Positions 36,719 through 56,416 are shown, counted from the stretch's first letter. The stretch is 64,000 bases of DNA from Egibacteraceae bacterium (GCA_030446745.1 JAUJMS010000011.1:40232-104231), one strand, 5' to 3'. The notes: generated by a model from the letters alone, not told the origin. Numbers and translations are program-made.

Positions 36719-36763
36719 CGCTGCCTCTGGAAGTTGAAAGAAACGCCTGAATGGTGGGCGCGC

Positions 36764-37051
36764 CTACTTCGCCCGCTCGACGACCTCGACGACGCGCCAG
36801 CGCTTGGTGCGCGACAGCGGCCGGGTCTCGGCCACGCGGACACGGTCGCCGACGTGGACGTCGTTGGTCTCGTCGTGGGCATGCAGGCGTTCGGAGCGCG
36901 TGACCGTCTTGCGGTACAGCGGGTGGGTGGTGCGGCGCTCGACGAGCACGACGACGGTCTTGTCCATCTTGTCGCTGACGACGACGCCCTGGCGCACCTT
37001 GCGCTCGCCGCGCGCCGCGGCGGTCCCGGCGGGAGTCTCGCTGGTGGTCAT
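36764..37051 (-). CDS. rpsQ: 30S ribosomal protein S17
   Basis: A 95-residue S17 with an OB fold: [31 protein letters not shown], about residues 20-50, then [22 protein letters not shown]. The N-terminal 17 residues are a variable Ala/Thr-rich extension. Eight bases separate it from rpmC. Confidence 0.98.
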   Translation of the reverse strand: MTTSETPAGTAAARGERKVRQGVVVSDKMDKTVVVLVERRTTHPLYRKTVTRSERLHAHDETNDVHVGDRVRVAETRPLSRTKRWRVVEVVERAK

Positions 37052-37059
37052 GGTCGCTC

Positions 37060-37275
37060 CTACGCCTGGTCGCGTTCGGCGGCGAGCTGACGCTGCCGCT
37101 GCACGGTGCGCACGCGCGCGATGTCGCGACGCGCCCGCTGCAGTAGTCGGGGGTTGTCCAGCTGTCCGGTGACGTTGGCGAAGCGCAGGTTGAACAGCTC
37201 CTGCTTGAACTGGGCGTGCTTTTCGACCAGCTCGGCGTCGGACAGGTCTCGCAGCTCGGAGGCCTCCACGGTCAC
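37060..37275 (-). CDS. rpmC: 50S ribosomal protein L29
   Basis: A 71-residue, mostly helical L29 near the exit tunnel. [26 protein letters not shown] and the [20 protein letters not shown] tail are diagnostic. The GTG at 37275 overlaps the rplP stop as GTGA, so they are translationally coupled. Confidence 0.98.
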   Translation of the reverse strand: MTVEASELRDLSDAELVEKHAQFKQELFNLRFANVTGQLDNPRLLQRARRDIARVRTVQRQRQLAAERDQA

Positions 37276-37685
37276 TGCCCCTCCCGCGCCATGAAGCGGC
37301 TCTTCACCGGCAGCTTGTGCGAGGCCAGGCGCAGCGCCTCACGCGCGACCTCCTCGGAGACCCCGGACAGCTCGAACATCACGCGCCCCGGCTTGACGAC
37401 CGCGACCCAGCCCTCCGGCGAACCCTTGCCCGAGCCCATGCGCGTCTCGGCCGGCTTCTTGGTGAACGGCTTGTGCGGAAACAGGTTGATCCACACCTTG
37501 CCGCCACGCTTCATGTAGCGGGTCATCGCGATACGCGCCGCCTCGATCTGGCGGTTGGTGACCCAGCCGTGCGTCGTCGCCTGGAGGCCGTAGTCGCCGA
37601 AGTGGACGTCGCTACCACCCTTGGCGAGCCCGCGCATGTTGCCGCGGTGCTGCTTGCGGTGTTTGACCTTGCGAGGAGACAGCAT
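37272..37685 (-). CDS. rplP: 50S ribosomal protein L16
   Basis: A 137-residue L16 contacting A-site t[63 protein letters not shown], about residues 50-93, is nearly invariant. It lies ten bases after rpsC and overlaps rpmC. Confidence 0.98.
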   Translation of the reverse strand: MLSPRKVKHRKQHRGNMRGLAKGGSDVHFGDYGLQATTHGWVTNRQIEAARIAMTRYMKRGGKVWINLFPHKPFTKKPAETRMGSGKGSPEGWVAVVKPGRVMFELSGVSEEVAREALRLASHKLPVKSRFMAREGQ

Positions 37686-37694
37686 GGCAGGCTC

Positions 37695-38684
<990 letters not shown>

Positions 38685-38688
38685 GGGG

Positions 38689-39114
38689 CTACTCCTTGCC
38701 GGCCGACGCGTCGCGCGCCGGAGCGGTCGTGGCGGCATCCGGACGCGCCGCGGGGCGCCGGTTGCCGCGCGGCGACGCGGCGGTGTCGGTGCCGACCGCG
38801 ATCGTGATGTGGCTGGTGCGCTTGCGGATGCGGTACGCGCGCCCCATCGCGCGCGGCTGGAACCGCTTGAGCTGCGGCCCCTCGTCGATGACGGCCGCGG
38901 TGACGAACAGGTCGTCGGCGTCCAGGTCGTGGTTGTGCTCGGCGTTGGCGACCGCCGAGTTCAACGTCTTGAGCAGCTGCTCCGCGACGCCCTTGGGCGA
39001 CAGCTGGAGCACGCGCTGCGCATCCGACACCTTGCGGCCCCGGATGTGCGCGGCAACCTGCCGCACCTTGTTCGGCGCGACCCGCACGTAGCGGGCGGTC
39101 GCCTTGACCTGCAT
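38689..39114 (-). CDS. rplV: 50S ribosomal protein L22
   Basis: A 141-residue L22 lining the exit tunnel. [46 protein letters not shown] and [17 protein letters not shown] (about residues 88-106) are diagnostic. A C-terminal Ala/Arg/Pro tail of about 30 residues is extra. Confidence 0.98.
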   Translation of the reverse strand: MQVKATARYVRVAPNKVRQVAAHIRGRKVSDAQRVLQLSPKGVAEQLLKTLNSAVANAEHNHDLDADDLFVTAAVIDEGPQLKRFQPRAMGRAYRIRKRTSHITIAVGTDTAASPRGNRRPAARPDAATTAPARDASAGKE

Positions 39115-39144
39115 CGCTTGCTCCCTCGTCGCTGCGCTGACCGC

Positions 39145-39441
39145 CTAGCGGCGGCCGCCGCGCACCTTGGTCTGCTGTTTCTCGCCGGCACCACGCCACT
39201 TGATCGCCCGCGTCGGGGCGAACTCGCCGAGCTTGTGGCCGACCATCGACTCCGACACGTAGACGGGCACGTGCTTGCGCCCGTCGTGCACCGCGATCGT
39301 GTGGCCCACCATGTCAGGCGAGATGTCCGAGCGACGCGACCAGGTCCGGATCACGCGCTTGTCGCCCTTGGCGTTGAGCTCGTCGACCTTGCGAGCCAGG
39401 TGCTCGTCGACGAACGGGCCCTTCTTGAGACTGCGGGGCAT
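39145..39441 (-). CDS. rpsS: 30S ribosomal protein S19
   Basis: A 98-residue S19: [60 protein letters not shown] (about residues 35-80) is close to invariant. It lies between rplB and rplV in normal S10-operon order. Confidence 0.99.
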   Translation of the reverse strand: MPRSLKKGPFVDEHLARKVDELNAKGDKRVIRTWSRRSDISPDMVGHTIAVHDGRKHVPVYVSESMVGHKLGEFAPTRAIKWRGAGEKQQTKVRGGRR

Positions 39442-39482
39442 GGCTGCTGCCTTCCTACCGGACGTGCGGTTCGCGCACGAGG

Positions 39483-40313
39483 TCAGCGCCGGCGCTTGCC
39501 GCGGCGGCGAATGATCTCGGCGTTGGACGCCTTGTTCTTCTTGCGAGTACGCCCCTCGGGCTTGCCGGCGGGGTTCGTGGGGTGGCGGCCACCGGAGGTG
39601 CGGCCCTCGCCGCCGCCGTGGGGGTGGTCGACCGGGTTCATCACGACGCCGCGCACCGTCGGCCGCTTGCCCTTCCAGCGCGAGCGGCCGGCCTTGCCGA
39701 CGTTGATGATGTCGTGCTCGGCGTTGCCGACGGCGCCGATCGACGCGCGACAGGTCGACAGTACCGTGCGGATCTCACCCGAGGGCAGGCGGAGCGCGGC
39801 GCGGTTGCCCTCCTTGGCGAGCAGCTGGATGCGGTTGCCCGCGCTGCGGCCGAGCTTCGCGCCACCGCCAGGGCGCAGCTCCACGGCGTGGACCACCGTG
39901 CCCACCGGGATGTTGCGCAACGGCAAAGCGTTGCCCGGCTTGATGTCGGCCGCCTCGCCCGACTCGACGCGGTCGCCGACGCGCAGGCCCTCGGGGGCGA
40001 GGATGTAGCGCTTCTCGCCGTCCAGGTAGTGCAGCAGCGCGATGCGCGCCGAGCGGTTGGGGTCGTACTCGACGGTGGCGACCTTGGCGGGCACCCCGTC
40101 CTTGTTGCGGCGGAAGTCGATGAGCCGGTAGCGCTGCTTGTGCCCGCCGCCCTGGTGGCGGGTCGTGATGCGGCCGTTGGCGTTGCGCCCGGCGCGCTTG
40201 GGATTGGGGCGCGTCAACGCCTTCAGTGGCTTGTCGGTCGTGACGGTGTCGAAGTCGGACACGCTCATGTCACGACGCGCCGGCGTCGTCGGTTTGTACT
40301 TGCGGATGCCCAT
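39483..40313 (-). CDS. rplB: 50S ribosomal protein L2
   Basis: A 276-residue L2 important for peptidyl-transferase activity. [57 protein letters not shown] and the loop [19 protein letters not shown] containing the critical His are all present. Confidence 0.99.
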   Translation of the reverse strand: MGIRKYKPTTPARRDMSVSDFDTVTTDKPLKALTRPNPKRAGRNANGRITTRHQGGGHKQRYRLIDFRRNKDGVPAKVATVEYDPNRSARIALLHYLDGEKRYILAPEGLRVGDRVESGEAADIKPGNALPLRNIPVGTVVHAVELRPGGGAKLGRSAGNRIQLLAKEGNRAALRLPSGEIRTVLSTCRASIGAVGNAEHDIINVGKAGRSRWKGKRPTVRGVVMNPVDHPHGGGEGRTSGGRHPTNPAGKPEGRTRKKNKASNAEIIRRRGKRRR

Positions 40314-40349
40314 CGCGGTGTCCTTACGCAGCGCCGTCGTCGGCCAGGC

Positions 40350-40640
40350 CTACAGCCCGCCCTCGAAGATGTCGATCGACTCGCCCGGCGCGAGCCGGAC
40401 GATCGCGCGCTTGGTGTTCTTGCGCTGGCCGAACGACGCCCCGAACCGCTTGCGCTTGCCCTTGCGGTTCAGGGTGTTCACGTTGGCCACGGTGACGCCG
40501 AAGATCGACTGCACCGCTTGTTTGATCTCGGTCTTGTTCGCCGACGGGTGGACGACAAACGTGTAGCGGCCCTCGTCGAGCAGCGCGTAGCTCTTCTCGC
40601 TGACGACCGGGGCGATGATGACGTCGCGGGGGTCCTTCAT
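40350..40640 (-). CDS. rplW: 50S ribosomal protein L23
   Basis: A 96-residue L23 at the exit tunnel, docking SRP and trigger factor. [35 protein letters not shown] and [13 protein letters not shown] match. The ATG overlaps the rplD stop as ATGA. Confidence 0.98.
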   Translation of the reverse strand: MKDPRDVIIAPVVSEKSYALLDEGRYTFVVHPSANKTEIKQAVQSIFGVTVANVNTLNRKGKRKRFGASFGQRKNTKRAIVRLAPGESIDIFEGGL

Positions 40641-41427
40641 CGCGGGAGCCTGTCTGCGGGAGCGGCCTGAGCGGCACGCTCGCTGCGCCGCTTCGCGCGG
40701 TTGGCGCGGTTCTTGCGCTGCGCCGGCGGCGGCTGCGGCCGCCCGGCGCGCGTCGCCTTCGTGCGGACCGGCGGATCGACCGCGACGAGGTCGTCGCGCG
40801 TCCCCTTGCCGACGTGCGGGAGCGCCGCACGCTGGAACACGACGACGTCGCTGACCAGGACGTCGTAGGTGTTGAGCTGGTCCACGGGCAGCAGGTGCAC
40901 GCGGCGCTCGCCGAGGTTGCGGAAGCTGCGGCCGACCGCCTCGTCGCGGGTCGCGAGGACCAGCAGGACGCGCCGGTCCGCCAGGCCCAGCGCCTCGAGG
41001 AAGGCGACCGCGTCCTTCGTGCGGGGCGCGTCGAACGTCAGGTCGTCCACGACGCGGATGTCGCCGGACCGGGCACGGTCGGACAACGCCGAGCGCAGCG
41101 CGACGCGCTTGAGCGCCTTGGAGACACGCTTGGTGTAGTTCTGCTCGCCGCTGGGGCCGTGGGCGATGCCGCCGCCGACCCATTGGGGGCGCGCGTGGAG
41201 CCCTGCCGTGCGCGGCCGGTGCCCTTCTGGCGCCACGGCTTCTTGCCGCCGCCCCGAACCTCGCCGCGCCGCTTCGTCTTGGAGGTCGCCGACCGCGCGG
41301 CCGCGAGCTGGGCGACGACGACCTGGTGCATCGCGGGCACGTTGAGCGGGGCGTCGAACACCGCGGCATCGAGCTCGACGCTGCCGTTGGTGTCGCCGGC
41401 GCGGGTGTGCAGGTCGATCGTCGGCAT
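40637..41427 (-). CDS. rplD: 50S ribosomal protein L4, one frame break
   Basis: L4 lines the exit tunnel and in many bacteria regulates the S10 operon. The first frame gives [48 protein letters not shown]; the second gives [10 protein letters not shown] and [18 protein letters not shown]. They join at about 41186-41190, where a CCCCC run lacks one C (RAPQWVGGG expected). Corrected length is 263 residues. The ATG overlaps the rplC stop (TGATG). Interpreted as sequence error. Confidence 0.93.
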
Positions 41428-42072
41428 CAGGACGCACCTCCGGTCGCGACCGGCGCCTTGGCGGCGTCGCGGACGACGAGCAGGCCGCCGTTGCTGCCCG
41501 GGACCGCACCGCGCACGAGCAACAGCCGGCGTTCGGGGTCGACGCCGACCAGGCGCAGGCTTTGGACGGTGACGCGCTCGCCACCGGCGCGCCCGGCCAT
41601 CCGGGTCCCGGGGAACACCCGCGACGGCGTGGCGCAGGCGCCGATCGAGCCGGGAGCGCGGTGCACCTTGTGGACGCCGTGACCGGCGCCGAGGCCGGCG
41701 AAACCGTGCCGCTTCATCGGCCCCGAGAAGCCCTTGCCCTTGCTCGTCCCGGTCACGTCGACGAGCTCGCCGACCGAGAAGATGTCGACGGTGACGATGT
41801 CCGGGGCGGTGCTCGCCGGCTAGCGGCACCTCGACGAGGTGGCGCGTCGGCTCGACCCCGGCCTTGCGGAAATGGCCGGCCAGCGGCCAGTTGACCTTCT
41901 TCGCCACGCCGAAGCCGAGCTGCACGGCGGCGTAGCCGTCGCGCTCGACGGTGCGCACCTGCGTCACCGGGCATGGTCCGGCGCGGACCACCGTGATCGG
42001 GACGACGCGACCTTCGTCGTCGAAGATCTGCGTCATCCCGAGCTTGGTGCCCAGAATTCCCTTGCTGGCCAT
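41427..42072 (-). CDS. rplC: 50S ribosomal protein L3, one frame break
   Basis: L3 organises the peptidyl-transferase centre. The first frame gives [25 protein letters not shown] and [11 protein letters not shown]; the second [37 protein letters not shown] (about 41640-41760) and [17 protein letters not shown]. At about 41815 the reading shifts by a net one extra (or two missing) bases: LAG then [12 protein letters not shown] is expected. Corrected length is 214 residues. It follows rpsJ by 43 bases. Confidence 0.93.
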
Positions 42073-42115
42073 CTCGTGTTCCGCTCTTGTCGCGTGCTGC
42101 CGTCTCGGTGGGTGC

Positions 42116-42427
42116 TTACAGCTTGATCTCGATGTCGACGCCGGCCGGCAGGTCCAGGCGCATCAGTGAGTCCACCGTCTTCTGCGTCGGATCGTGGATG
42201 TCGATGAGCCGCTTGTGCGTGCGCATCTCGAAGTGCTCGCGGCTGTCCTTGTACTTGTGCGGCGAGCGGATCACGCAGTACACGTTGCGCTCGGTCGGCA
42301 ACGGCACCGGCCCGGTGATCTTCGCCCCGGTCCGCTCCACCGTGTCGACGATCTTGCGCGCCGACGCGTCGATGACCTCATGGTCATACGCCTTGAGCCG
42401 AATCCGAATCTTCTGCCCACTCGCCAT
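42116..42427 (-). CDS. rpsJ: 30S ribosomal protein S10 (NusE)
   Basis: A 103-residue S10, which also acts as NusE in antitermination. [54 protein letters not shown] (about residues 39-77) and [11 protein letters not shown] are canonical. The start follows a purine-rich GAGAC/GAGA microsatellite rather than a clear AGGAGG. It opens the S10 operon after a structured 181-bp spacer from tuf. Confidence 0.98.
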   Translation of the reverse strand: MASGQKIRIRLKAYDHEVIDASARKIVDTVERTGAKITGPVPLPTERNVYCVIRSPHKYKDSREHFEMRTHKRLIDIHDPTQKTVDSLMRLDLPAGVDIEIKL

Positions 42428-42430
42428 CTC

Positions 42431-42454
42431 AGTCTCTCTGTCTCTGTCTCTCTA
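42431..42454 (-). repeat. GAGACA microsatellite in the rpsJ leader
   Basis: The plus strand reads CTCTCTGTCTCTGTCTCTCT, so the rpsJ mRNA carries tandem GAGACAGAGACAGAGAGAC immediately before the start codon, in place of a normal ribosome-binding site. Such a tract could mutate by slippage. Confidence 0.8.
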
Positions 42455-42481
42455 GGTTCGCAACCCGCGAGGGCTACGGGA

Positions 42482-42513
42482 GGCGGGGGCCGTGGGCCCC
42501 GAAAGGCGACTCG
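42482..42513 (-). repeat. Half copy of the structured intergenic element
   Basis: GGCGGGGGCCGTGGGCCCC followed by GAAAGGCGACTCG repeats the 5' arm and first loop bases of the element at 42521-42597, 39 bases away. The second arm is absent, so this looks like a truncated duplication. Confidence 0.7.
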
Positions 42514-42520
42514 CCGGGGA

Positions 42521-42597
42521 GGCGGGAGGCCATGGGGCCGAAAGGCGACTCGGGGCAGGGGTCCCCGCCGAGCCTGAAGGCCGCATGGCCCCCCGCC
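42521..42597 (-). repeat. Structured intergenic element, copy A (after tuf)
   Basis: Arms GGCGGGAGGCCATGGGGCC (42521-42539) and GGCCGCATGGCCCCCCGCC (42579-42597) pair over 19 positions with two mismatches. The 39-base centre has AGGCGACT, then an inner stem CGGGG/CCCCG around CAGGGGT, then GAGCCTGAA. It starts 11 bases after the tuf stop. The same centre with different arms occurs at 52653-52717 after rpoB. Function unknown: an mRNA-processing or stability element, or a mobile palindromic repeat. Confidence 0.72.
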
Positions 42598-42608
42598 GGT
42601 AGGACAAA

Positions 42609-43796
<1,188 letters not shown>

Positions 43797-43896
43797 CTGA
43801 CGTCTCTCCTTGCGTTACCTGTGACCCGTGGGATGGACTGACCGGGCGTTGGACCGGGTTGCCGCCGGCAGCGCGAGCACTGCCGTGGCGAGGGGA

Positions 43897-46044
43897 CTAC
43901 TCGCCGCGCACCTTCGCCACGATCTCGGTGGCCAAGGACGTGGGTACCTCTTCATAGCCGCTGAACTGCATCGTGTAGGTGGCGCGGCCCTGGGTCTTGG
44001 AGCGCAGGTCGGTCGCGTAGCCGAACATCTCGGCCAGCGGCACCTGCGCGGTGATGACCTGGCTGTTGCCTCGGGCCGCCATCTGGCCGATGCGGCCGCG
44101 CCGGCCCGACAGGTCGCCGATGACGTCGCCCATGTACTCCTCGGGGGTGACGACCTCGACGTCCATGATCGGCTCGAGCAGCGTCGCGCCGGCCTTGCGG
44201 GCGGCCTCCTTCAGCGCCATCGAGCCGGCGATCTTGAACGCCATCTCCGACGAGTCGACCTCGTGGTATGAGCCGTCGGTCAGGGTGGCCTTGAGGTCGA
44301 CGAGGGGGTAGCCGGCCAGCACGCCGCCTTCCATCGCCTCGCGGATGCCGTGGTCGACCGACGGGATGTACTCCTTGGGGATCGCCCCGCCCTTGGTCTG
44401 GTTGACGAACTCGTAGCCACCGATCTCGCCGGTGGGCTCGCCCTTGTCGTCGAGCACCTGGCGCGGTTCGGACGCCAGCGTGCCGGTGGGCTCGAGCGTG
44501 ATGACGATCTCGGCGAACTGCCCGGAGCCACCGGTCTGGCGCTTGAAGCGCAGCAGGTAGTCCTTGATCGGCTTGCGGATGGTCTCTCGGTAGGCGACCT
44601 GCGGCTTGCCGACGTTGGCGTCGACCTTGAACTCGCGCAGGAGACGGTCGACGAGCACCTCGAGGTGCAGCTCGCCCATGCCGCCGATGATGGTCTGCCC
44701 GGTCTCCTCGTCGGTCCGGACCGTGAAGGTGGGGTCCTCCTCGGCGAGCTTCTGCAGCGAGGTGCCCAGCTTCTGCTGGTCGGCCTTGGTCTTGGGCTCG
44801 ATGGCGATGTGGATGACCGGCTTGGGGAAGTCCATCGTCTCGAGCAGCACGGGCCGGTCGGCGTCGCACAGCGTGTCGCCGGTGGTCGTGTACTTCAGGC
44901 CGACGGCGGCGGCGATCTCGCCGGTGAACGCGGCCTCGCGGTCCTCGCGGTGGTTGGCGTGCATCTGCAGGATGCGCCCCATCCGCTCGCGGCGGTCCTT
45001 CGTCGAGTTCACGATCGCGTCGCCCTGGTCGACCTGACCCGAGTAGACACGGAAGTAGGTCAGCTTGCCCACGTAGGGGTCGGTCTGGATCTTGAACGCG
45101 AGCGCGCTGAACGACTCGGACTCGTCGGCCTTGCGCTCGACCGGCTCACCGGACTTGACGTCGACGCCCTTGACCGGGGGGATGTCAAGCGGGGAAGGCA
45201 GGTAGGCGACGACCGCGTCGAGCAGCAGCTGCACACCCTTGTTCTTGAACGCCGTGCCGCACAACACCGGCGTGATCGAGCCGTCGATCGTGGCCTTGCG
45301 GATCGCCCCGACGATCTCGTCGCGGGTGATCTCCTCCTCGCCGATGAACTTCTCCAGCAGCGCCTCGTCGGTGTCCGCGACCGCCTCGAGCAGGGCGCTG
45401 CGGTACTCGGCCGCCTGGTCGGCGAGCTCGGCCGGGATATCGACGTCGCTCCAGGTCGAGCCGAGGTCGTCCGCGCCGATTTCCCAGACCCGGGCCTGCA
45501 TGTCGACGAGGTCGACGACGCCGCGGAACTGGTCCTCCGCGCCGACGGGCAGCTGGATCGCGACCGGGTTGGCCCCGAGCCGCTCGCGGATGGACGCGAA
45601 CGAACCGTAGAAGTCCGCTCCCGTGCGGTCCATCTTGTTGATGAAGCACAGGCGGGGCACGCCGTACTTGTCGGCCTGGCGCCACACCGTCTCGGACTGC
45701 GGTTCGACCCCGGAGACCGCGTCGAAAACCGCGACCGCACCGTCGAGGATGCGCAGCGAGCGCTCGACCTCGACGGTGAAGTCGACGTGGCCGGGGGTGT
45801 CGATGATGTTGATCACATGGTTCTTCCACGACGCCGTCGTCGCGGCCGACGTGATCGTGATCCCGCGCTCCTGCTCCTGGACCATCCAGTCCATCGTCGC
45901 GGCGCCCTCGTGGACCTCACCGATCTTGTAGTTGCGACCGGTGTAGTACAGGATCCGCTCGGTCGTCGTGGTCTTGCCCGCGTCGATGTGAGCCATGATC
46001 CCGATGTTGCGGGTCAGCTCGAGGGGTTGGCTTCGCTTCGGCAT
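43897..46044 (-). CDS. fusA: Elongation factor G
   Basis: A 715-residue EF-G driving translocation. GTPase motifs [33 protein letters not shown]; domain [21 protein letters not shown] and domain [18 protein letters not shown]. Five domains of normal length are inferred. It follows rpsG by 12 bases. I see no truncation or frame break. Confidence 0.99.
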   Translation of the reverse strand: MPKRSQPLELTRNIGIMAHIDAGKTTTTERILYYTGRNYKIGEVHEGAATMDWMVQEQERGITITSAATTASWKNHVINIIDTPGHVDFTVEVERSLRILDGAVAVFDAVSGVEPQSETVWRQADKYGVPRLCFINKMDRTGADFYGSFASIRERLGANPVAIQLPVGAEDQFRGVVDLVDMQARVWEIGADDLGSTWSDVDIPAELADQAAEYRSALLEAVADTDEALLEKFIGEEEITRDEIVGAIRKATIDGSITPVLCGTAFKNKGVQLLLDAVVAYLPSPLDIPPVKGVDVKSGEPVERKADESESFSALAFKIQTDPYVGKLTYFRVYSGQVDQGDAIVNSTKDRRERMGRILQMHANHREDREAAFTGEIAAAVGLKYTTTGDTLCDADRPVLLETMDFPKPVIHIAIEPKTKADQQKLGTSLQKLAEEDPTFTVRTDEETGQTIIGGMGELHLEVLVDRLLREFKVDANVGKPQVAYRETIRKPIKDYLLRFKRQTGGSGQFAEIVITLEPTGTLASEPRQVLDDKGEPTGEIGGYEFVNQTKGGAIPKEYIPSVDHGIREAMEGGVLAGYPLVDLKATLTDGSYHEVDSSEMAFKIAGSMALKEAARKAGATLLEPIMDVEVVTPEEYMGDVIGDLSGRRGRIGQMAARGNSQVITAQVPLAEMFGYATDLRSKTQGRATYTMQFSGYEEVPTSLATEIVAKVRGE

Positions 46045-46056
46045 CGCCGTCCGTCC

Positions 46057-46527
46057 TTACCAGCGGTAGTGCGCGAAGGCTTTGTTCGCCTCGGCCATCT
46101 TGTGGGTGTCCTCGCGGCGCTTGACCGCCGCGCCGGCGCTGTTGCCGGCGTCGAGCAGCTCGCCGGCGAGGCGCTCGGACATCGTGTGCTCGCGCCGGGC
46201 ACGCGAGTACTGGGTGATCCAGCGCAACGCGAGCGTCGTACCGCGGCCCTGACGCACCTCGATCGGGACCTGGTAGGTCGCACCGCCGACGCGGCGGGAC
46301 TTGACCTCCAACGCCGGCTTGACGTTGTCCAGCGCCCGCTTGTAGGTCTGCACGGGGTCGGCGCCGTTGCGCTGGCGCATCAACTCGAATGCGTCGTAGA
46401 CGATGCGCTCAGCGGTCGAGCGCTTGCCGTCGAGCATGATCGTCGAGATGAGCTGGGTGACCAGCTGGCTCTTGTACTTCGAGTCGGCGATCACCTTGCG
46501 CTTGGGGGCGGGGCCTTTGCGTGGCAT
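46057..46527 (-). CDS. rpsG: 30S ribosomal protein S7
   Basis: A 156-residue S7, which nucleates the 30S head and is the str-operon repressor in E. coli. [44 protein letters not shown] and [18 protein letters not shown], ending [27 protein letters not shown], are canonical. Two bases separate it from rpsL. Confidence 0.99.
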   Translation of the reverse strand: MPRKGPAPKRKVIADSKYKSQLVTQLISTIMLDGKRSTAERIVYDAFELMRQRNGADPVQTYKRALDNVKPALEVKSRRVGGATYQVPIEVRQGRGTTLALRWITQYSRARREHTMSERLAGELLDAGNSAGAAVKRREDTHKMAEANKAFAHYRW

Positions 46528-46529
46528 CG

Positions 46530-46901
46530 CTACCCCTCCTTCTTGGCGCCGTACTTGGAGCGCGCCTGCTTGCGGTCACGCACGCCGGAGGCATCGAGCG
46601 CGGCCCGGATCACCTTGTAGCGGACGCCGGGCAGGTCCTTCACGCGACCGCCACGGACGAGCACGATGGAGTGCTCTTGGAGGTTGTGCCCCTCACCCGG
46701 GATGTAGGCGGTGACCTCGATGCCCGAGGTCAGACGCACGCGGCAAACCTTGCGCAGCGCGGAGTTCGGCTTCTTCGGTGTCGTCGTGTACACGCGCGTG
46801 CACACGCCGCGCCGCTGGGGCGAGCCCTTCAGCGCCGGCGTCTTCGACTTCTCCGTCTTGGCCTGCCGCGGCCCGCGGACCAGTTGCTGGATGGTGGGCA
46901 T
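46530..46901 (-). CDS. rpsL: 30S ribosomal protein S12
   Basis: A 123-residue S12 of the decoding centre. [41 protein letters not shown] and [20 protein letters not shown]. Both lysines linked to streptomycin sensitivity (TTPKKPNS and GRVKDLPG) are wild type. First gene of the str operon; its leader is about 220 bases to the predicted promoter. Confidence 0.99.
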   Translation of the reverse strand: MPTIQQLVRGPRQAKTEKSKTPALKGSPQRRGVCTRVYTTTPKKPNSALRKVCRVRLTSGIEVTAYIPGEGHNLQEHSIVLVRGGRVKDLPGVRYKVIRAALDASGVRDRKQARSKYGAKKEG

Positions 46902-47090
46902 TGCGTCGTCCTCGTCGGCCCTTCCGGTGTTCCGGTCGGGCGTGGGTCGTTCGTGGTGCGGCGCAGGCGCGGCGAGAAGGCTCGCGGAGGCCGCGGTCAA
47001 GTCGGCGGACACCCCGCGGCGCTCGGCGCGCCTGCGGAGTGCACCCGGGGGCGAGCCGCCGGGTTGTGCCGTCGCGCGGTGACGTACATG

Positions 47091-47120
47091 AATGACGCCC
47101 GGGTCAGCCCGGGCGTCATT
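47091..47120 (-). other. Perfect 13-bp hairpin in the str-operon 5' leader
   Basis: AATGACGCCCGGG (47091-47103) and CCCGGGCGTCATT (47108-47120) pair perfectly around a 4-base loop. With the predicted promoter it would sit within the first ~30 bases of the rpsL mRNA. No U-run follows, so it is more like a 5' stabiliser or regulator than an intrinsic terminator. Confidence 0.75.
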
Positions 47121-47130
47121 CCGGGTGCCC

Positions 47131-47159
47131 ACCTTAGGCAGGCACCTGGGTACTGTCAA
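47131..47159 (-). promoter_or_regulatory. Predicted str-operon promoter
   Basis: On the minus strand a consensus -35 TTGACA (47154-47159) and -10 TAAGGT (47131-47136) are separated by exactly 17 bases. Transcription would start near 47124, about 223 bases before the rpsL ATG. It is the strongest promoter-like sequence noticed in the window. Confidence 0.78.
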
Positions 47160-47178
47160 CTTCAGCGCGGTCCGTCGA

Positions 47179-47412
47179 TCATTTCGCCGCCCACTGCTCG
47201 GCGACCTCGCCGATGACCGGCAGCTTGACGTGCTTGAAGTTGTAGCCGTGGATGCATATTCAGGCCGCCGACGCACCCGAACAGCGGGTAGCTCAGCAGG
47301 CCGCCGACCTTGGGGTCGAGGCCGTCGGTCGCCGCGGGTGGGGTCTCGGCCCAACCCAACCCGGCTGCGCCGTTCGCGCGGGTTGGGGGATCGGGTCGTT
47401 CAGGTCGCTCAT
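47179..47412 (-). pseudogene. Decayed DUF4870-like gene
   Basis: An ATG at 47412 follows AAGGAG and starts [12 protein letters not shown], but the frame soon needs changing. A second frame gives [23 protein letters not shown] and a third [21 protein letters not shown] before TGA at 47179. The beginning and end match DUF4870 membrane proteins, while the central membrane helices are missing. Two frame changes plus an internal deletion argue for true decay. An intact member is at 19065-19454. Confidence 0.62.
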
Positions 47413-47591
47413 GTGGCGCTCCTTCGACAGGGGTGTGCAACGCTTTCCGCCGTTCCCGCCGCCCGCGGACACACCGGTGAACTGACTCGCCGCCCGGAAC
47501 CCGACAGCCCCCGTCTGCTCGGTCCGCGACAGGCGTCACCATAGGTCACACGCCTCGCCGCGGGGCAGCCGGTTGCGCGTAGCCTTCCGCG

Positions 47592-48164
47592 ATGCCCCGA
47601 CCGTCGCCTGCGGACCTGGAGGCCGCTTCAGGCAAGACCGTGCCGGATCTCGTCGCCCCGGACCTGGCGGTGCTGTTCGTCGGGATCAACCCGAGCCTGT
47701 GGTCGGCGGCCATCGGCCACCACTTCGGCAACCCGGCGAACCGGCTGTGGCCGACGCTGCACGCCGCCGGCTACACCGATCGGCGGTTACGCCCCGAGGA
47801 GGGCGCTGAGCTGCTCGCCAGCGGCTACGGCATGACCAACATCGTCGCGCGGGCGACACGAACCGCCGCCGAGATCAGCGCCGACGAGCTGCGCGCGGGG
47901 GTCGTGCCGCTCGCCGCGACGGTGCGCCGTTGGCGCCCGCGCGTCGTCGCGTTCCTCGGGTTGTCGGCCTACCGCACCGCGTACGGCCGCCCGAAGGCCG
48001 CCATCGGACTGCAGGACGACACCGTCGCGGGCGCCGCCGTGTGGCTGCTGCCCAACCCGAGCGGCCTCAACGCCCACTACCAGCTGCCCGACCTCGCCCG
48101 CCTGTACGGCGAGCTACGCATCTGGGCCATCGACCTGGCCAGCGGCGCCGCCCGACGCGGCTGA
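47592..48164 (+). CDS. mug: Mismatch-specific (G:U/T) DNA glycosylase, Mug family
   Basis: A 190-residue glycosylase of the TDG/Mug family removing uracil or thymine from mismatches. FVGINPSLWSA carries the active-site Asn; GHHFGNPANRLWPTLHAAG and the DNA-intercalating LLPNPSGLNAHYQL are family hallmarks. ATG at 47592 is divergent from the decayed DUF4870 gene and str operon. The VOC gene follows by 39 bases. Confidence 0.93.
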   Translation: MPRPSPADLEAASGKTVPDLVAPDLAVLFVGINPSLWSAAIGHHFGNPANRLWPTLHAAGYTDRRLRPEEGAELLASGYGMTNIVARATRTAAEISADELRAGVVPLAATVRRWRPRVVAFLGLSAYRTAYGRPKAAIGLQDDTVAGAAVWLLPNPSGLNAHYQLPDLARLYGELRIWAIDLASGAARRG

Positions 48165-48203
48165 CCGTTCTGGCTGCGCCGCGGGGCGGCTCGAGAAGGA
48201 GGG

Positions 48204-48586
48204 ATGCCGCGTGGGAGACGCTTTTCGGATAGGGGCGTGCACCACATCCAGCTCGCCATGCCGGCGGGCCGGGAGCGGGACGCCGACAACTTCTACGCCG
48301 GCATTCTCGGCTTCCGCCGGATTCCCAAGCCGGAGCACCTTCGGACGCGGGGTGGGTGCTGGTTCGAGTTGGACGACATCCAGTTCCACTTGGGCGTCGA
48401 CGACCCCTTCGTCCCGGCCAGGAAGGCCCACCCCGCACTGACGGTGGACGGCCTTCCCGGCCTCCAGGAGCGCCTCGAGGCGGCCGGGATCGCGATCGTC
48501 TGGGACACCCAGCTCGACGGGCACCGGCGGTTCTACGTCAACGACTGCTTCGGCAACCGCCTCGAGTTGATCGAACGCCTCCCCAG

Positions 48587-48590
<4 letters not shown>
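48204..48590 (+). CDS. Glyoxalase/VOC-family protein, start uncertain (possible frame break)
   Basis: A vicinal-oxygen-chelate domain of about 120 residues: [10 protein letters not shown] (first metal His), [27 protein letters not shown] and [15 protein letters not shown] with a metal Glu. The substrate is unknown. As written, ATG at 48204 touches the AAGGAGG. A GTG at 48211 is perfectly spaced from it but out of frame; one G missing at 48232-48235 would give [12 protein letters not shown], the more usual start. Its end overlaps the convergent rpoC end. Confidence 0.8.
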
Positions 48591-52616
<4,026 letters not shown>

Positions 52617-52652
52617 CTAGCTGTTGCCGGGCTGATGCCGGGTGGGGGTTGT

Positions 52653-52717
52653 GGGCCGCCGGCCGGGTGGAGGCGACTAAAGGGCAGTACCCGGAGCCGG
52701 AAGCCGGCCGGCGGCCC
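52653..52717 (-). repeat. Structured intergenic element, copy B (rpoB-rpoC spacer)
   Basis: Arms GGGCCGCCGGCCGG (52653-52666) and CCGGCCGGCGGCCC (52704-52717) pair perfectly, with GGGTGG/CCACCC continuing outside across a bulge. The 37-base centre has AGGCGACT, GGGCAGTACCC (small inner stem) and GAGCCGGAA. These match the centre of the post-tuf element at 42521-42597, while the arms differ. It begins a few bases after the rpoB stop. It cannot be a strong terminator, since rpoC must be transcribed. Confidence 0.72.
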
Positions 52718-52727
52718 CCACCCACTG

Positions 52728-56330
<3,603 letters not shown>

Positions 56331-56416
56331 AACAGACTCCTCAGGAGTGGCAGGGTCGGCGGGGGGCGCGGCGGAGCCGGGGTCGCCAAAGCCGGGCGAA
56401 CCGGCGCGCGACGACG

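Noticed and set aside
42521..42597. Simple rho-independent terminator of the str operon
   Set aside because: No U-run follows the stem on the minus strand, and the same element stands between rpoB and rpoC, where termination would be harmful.
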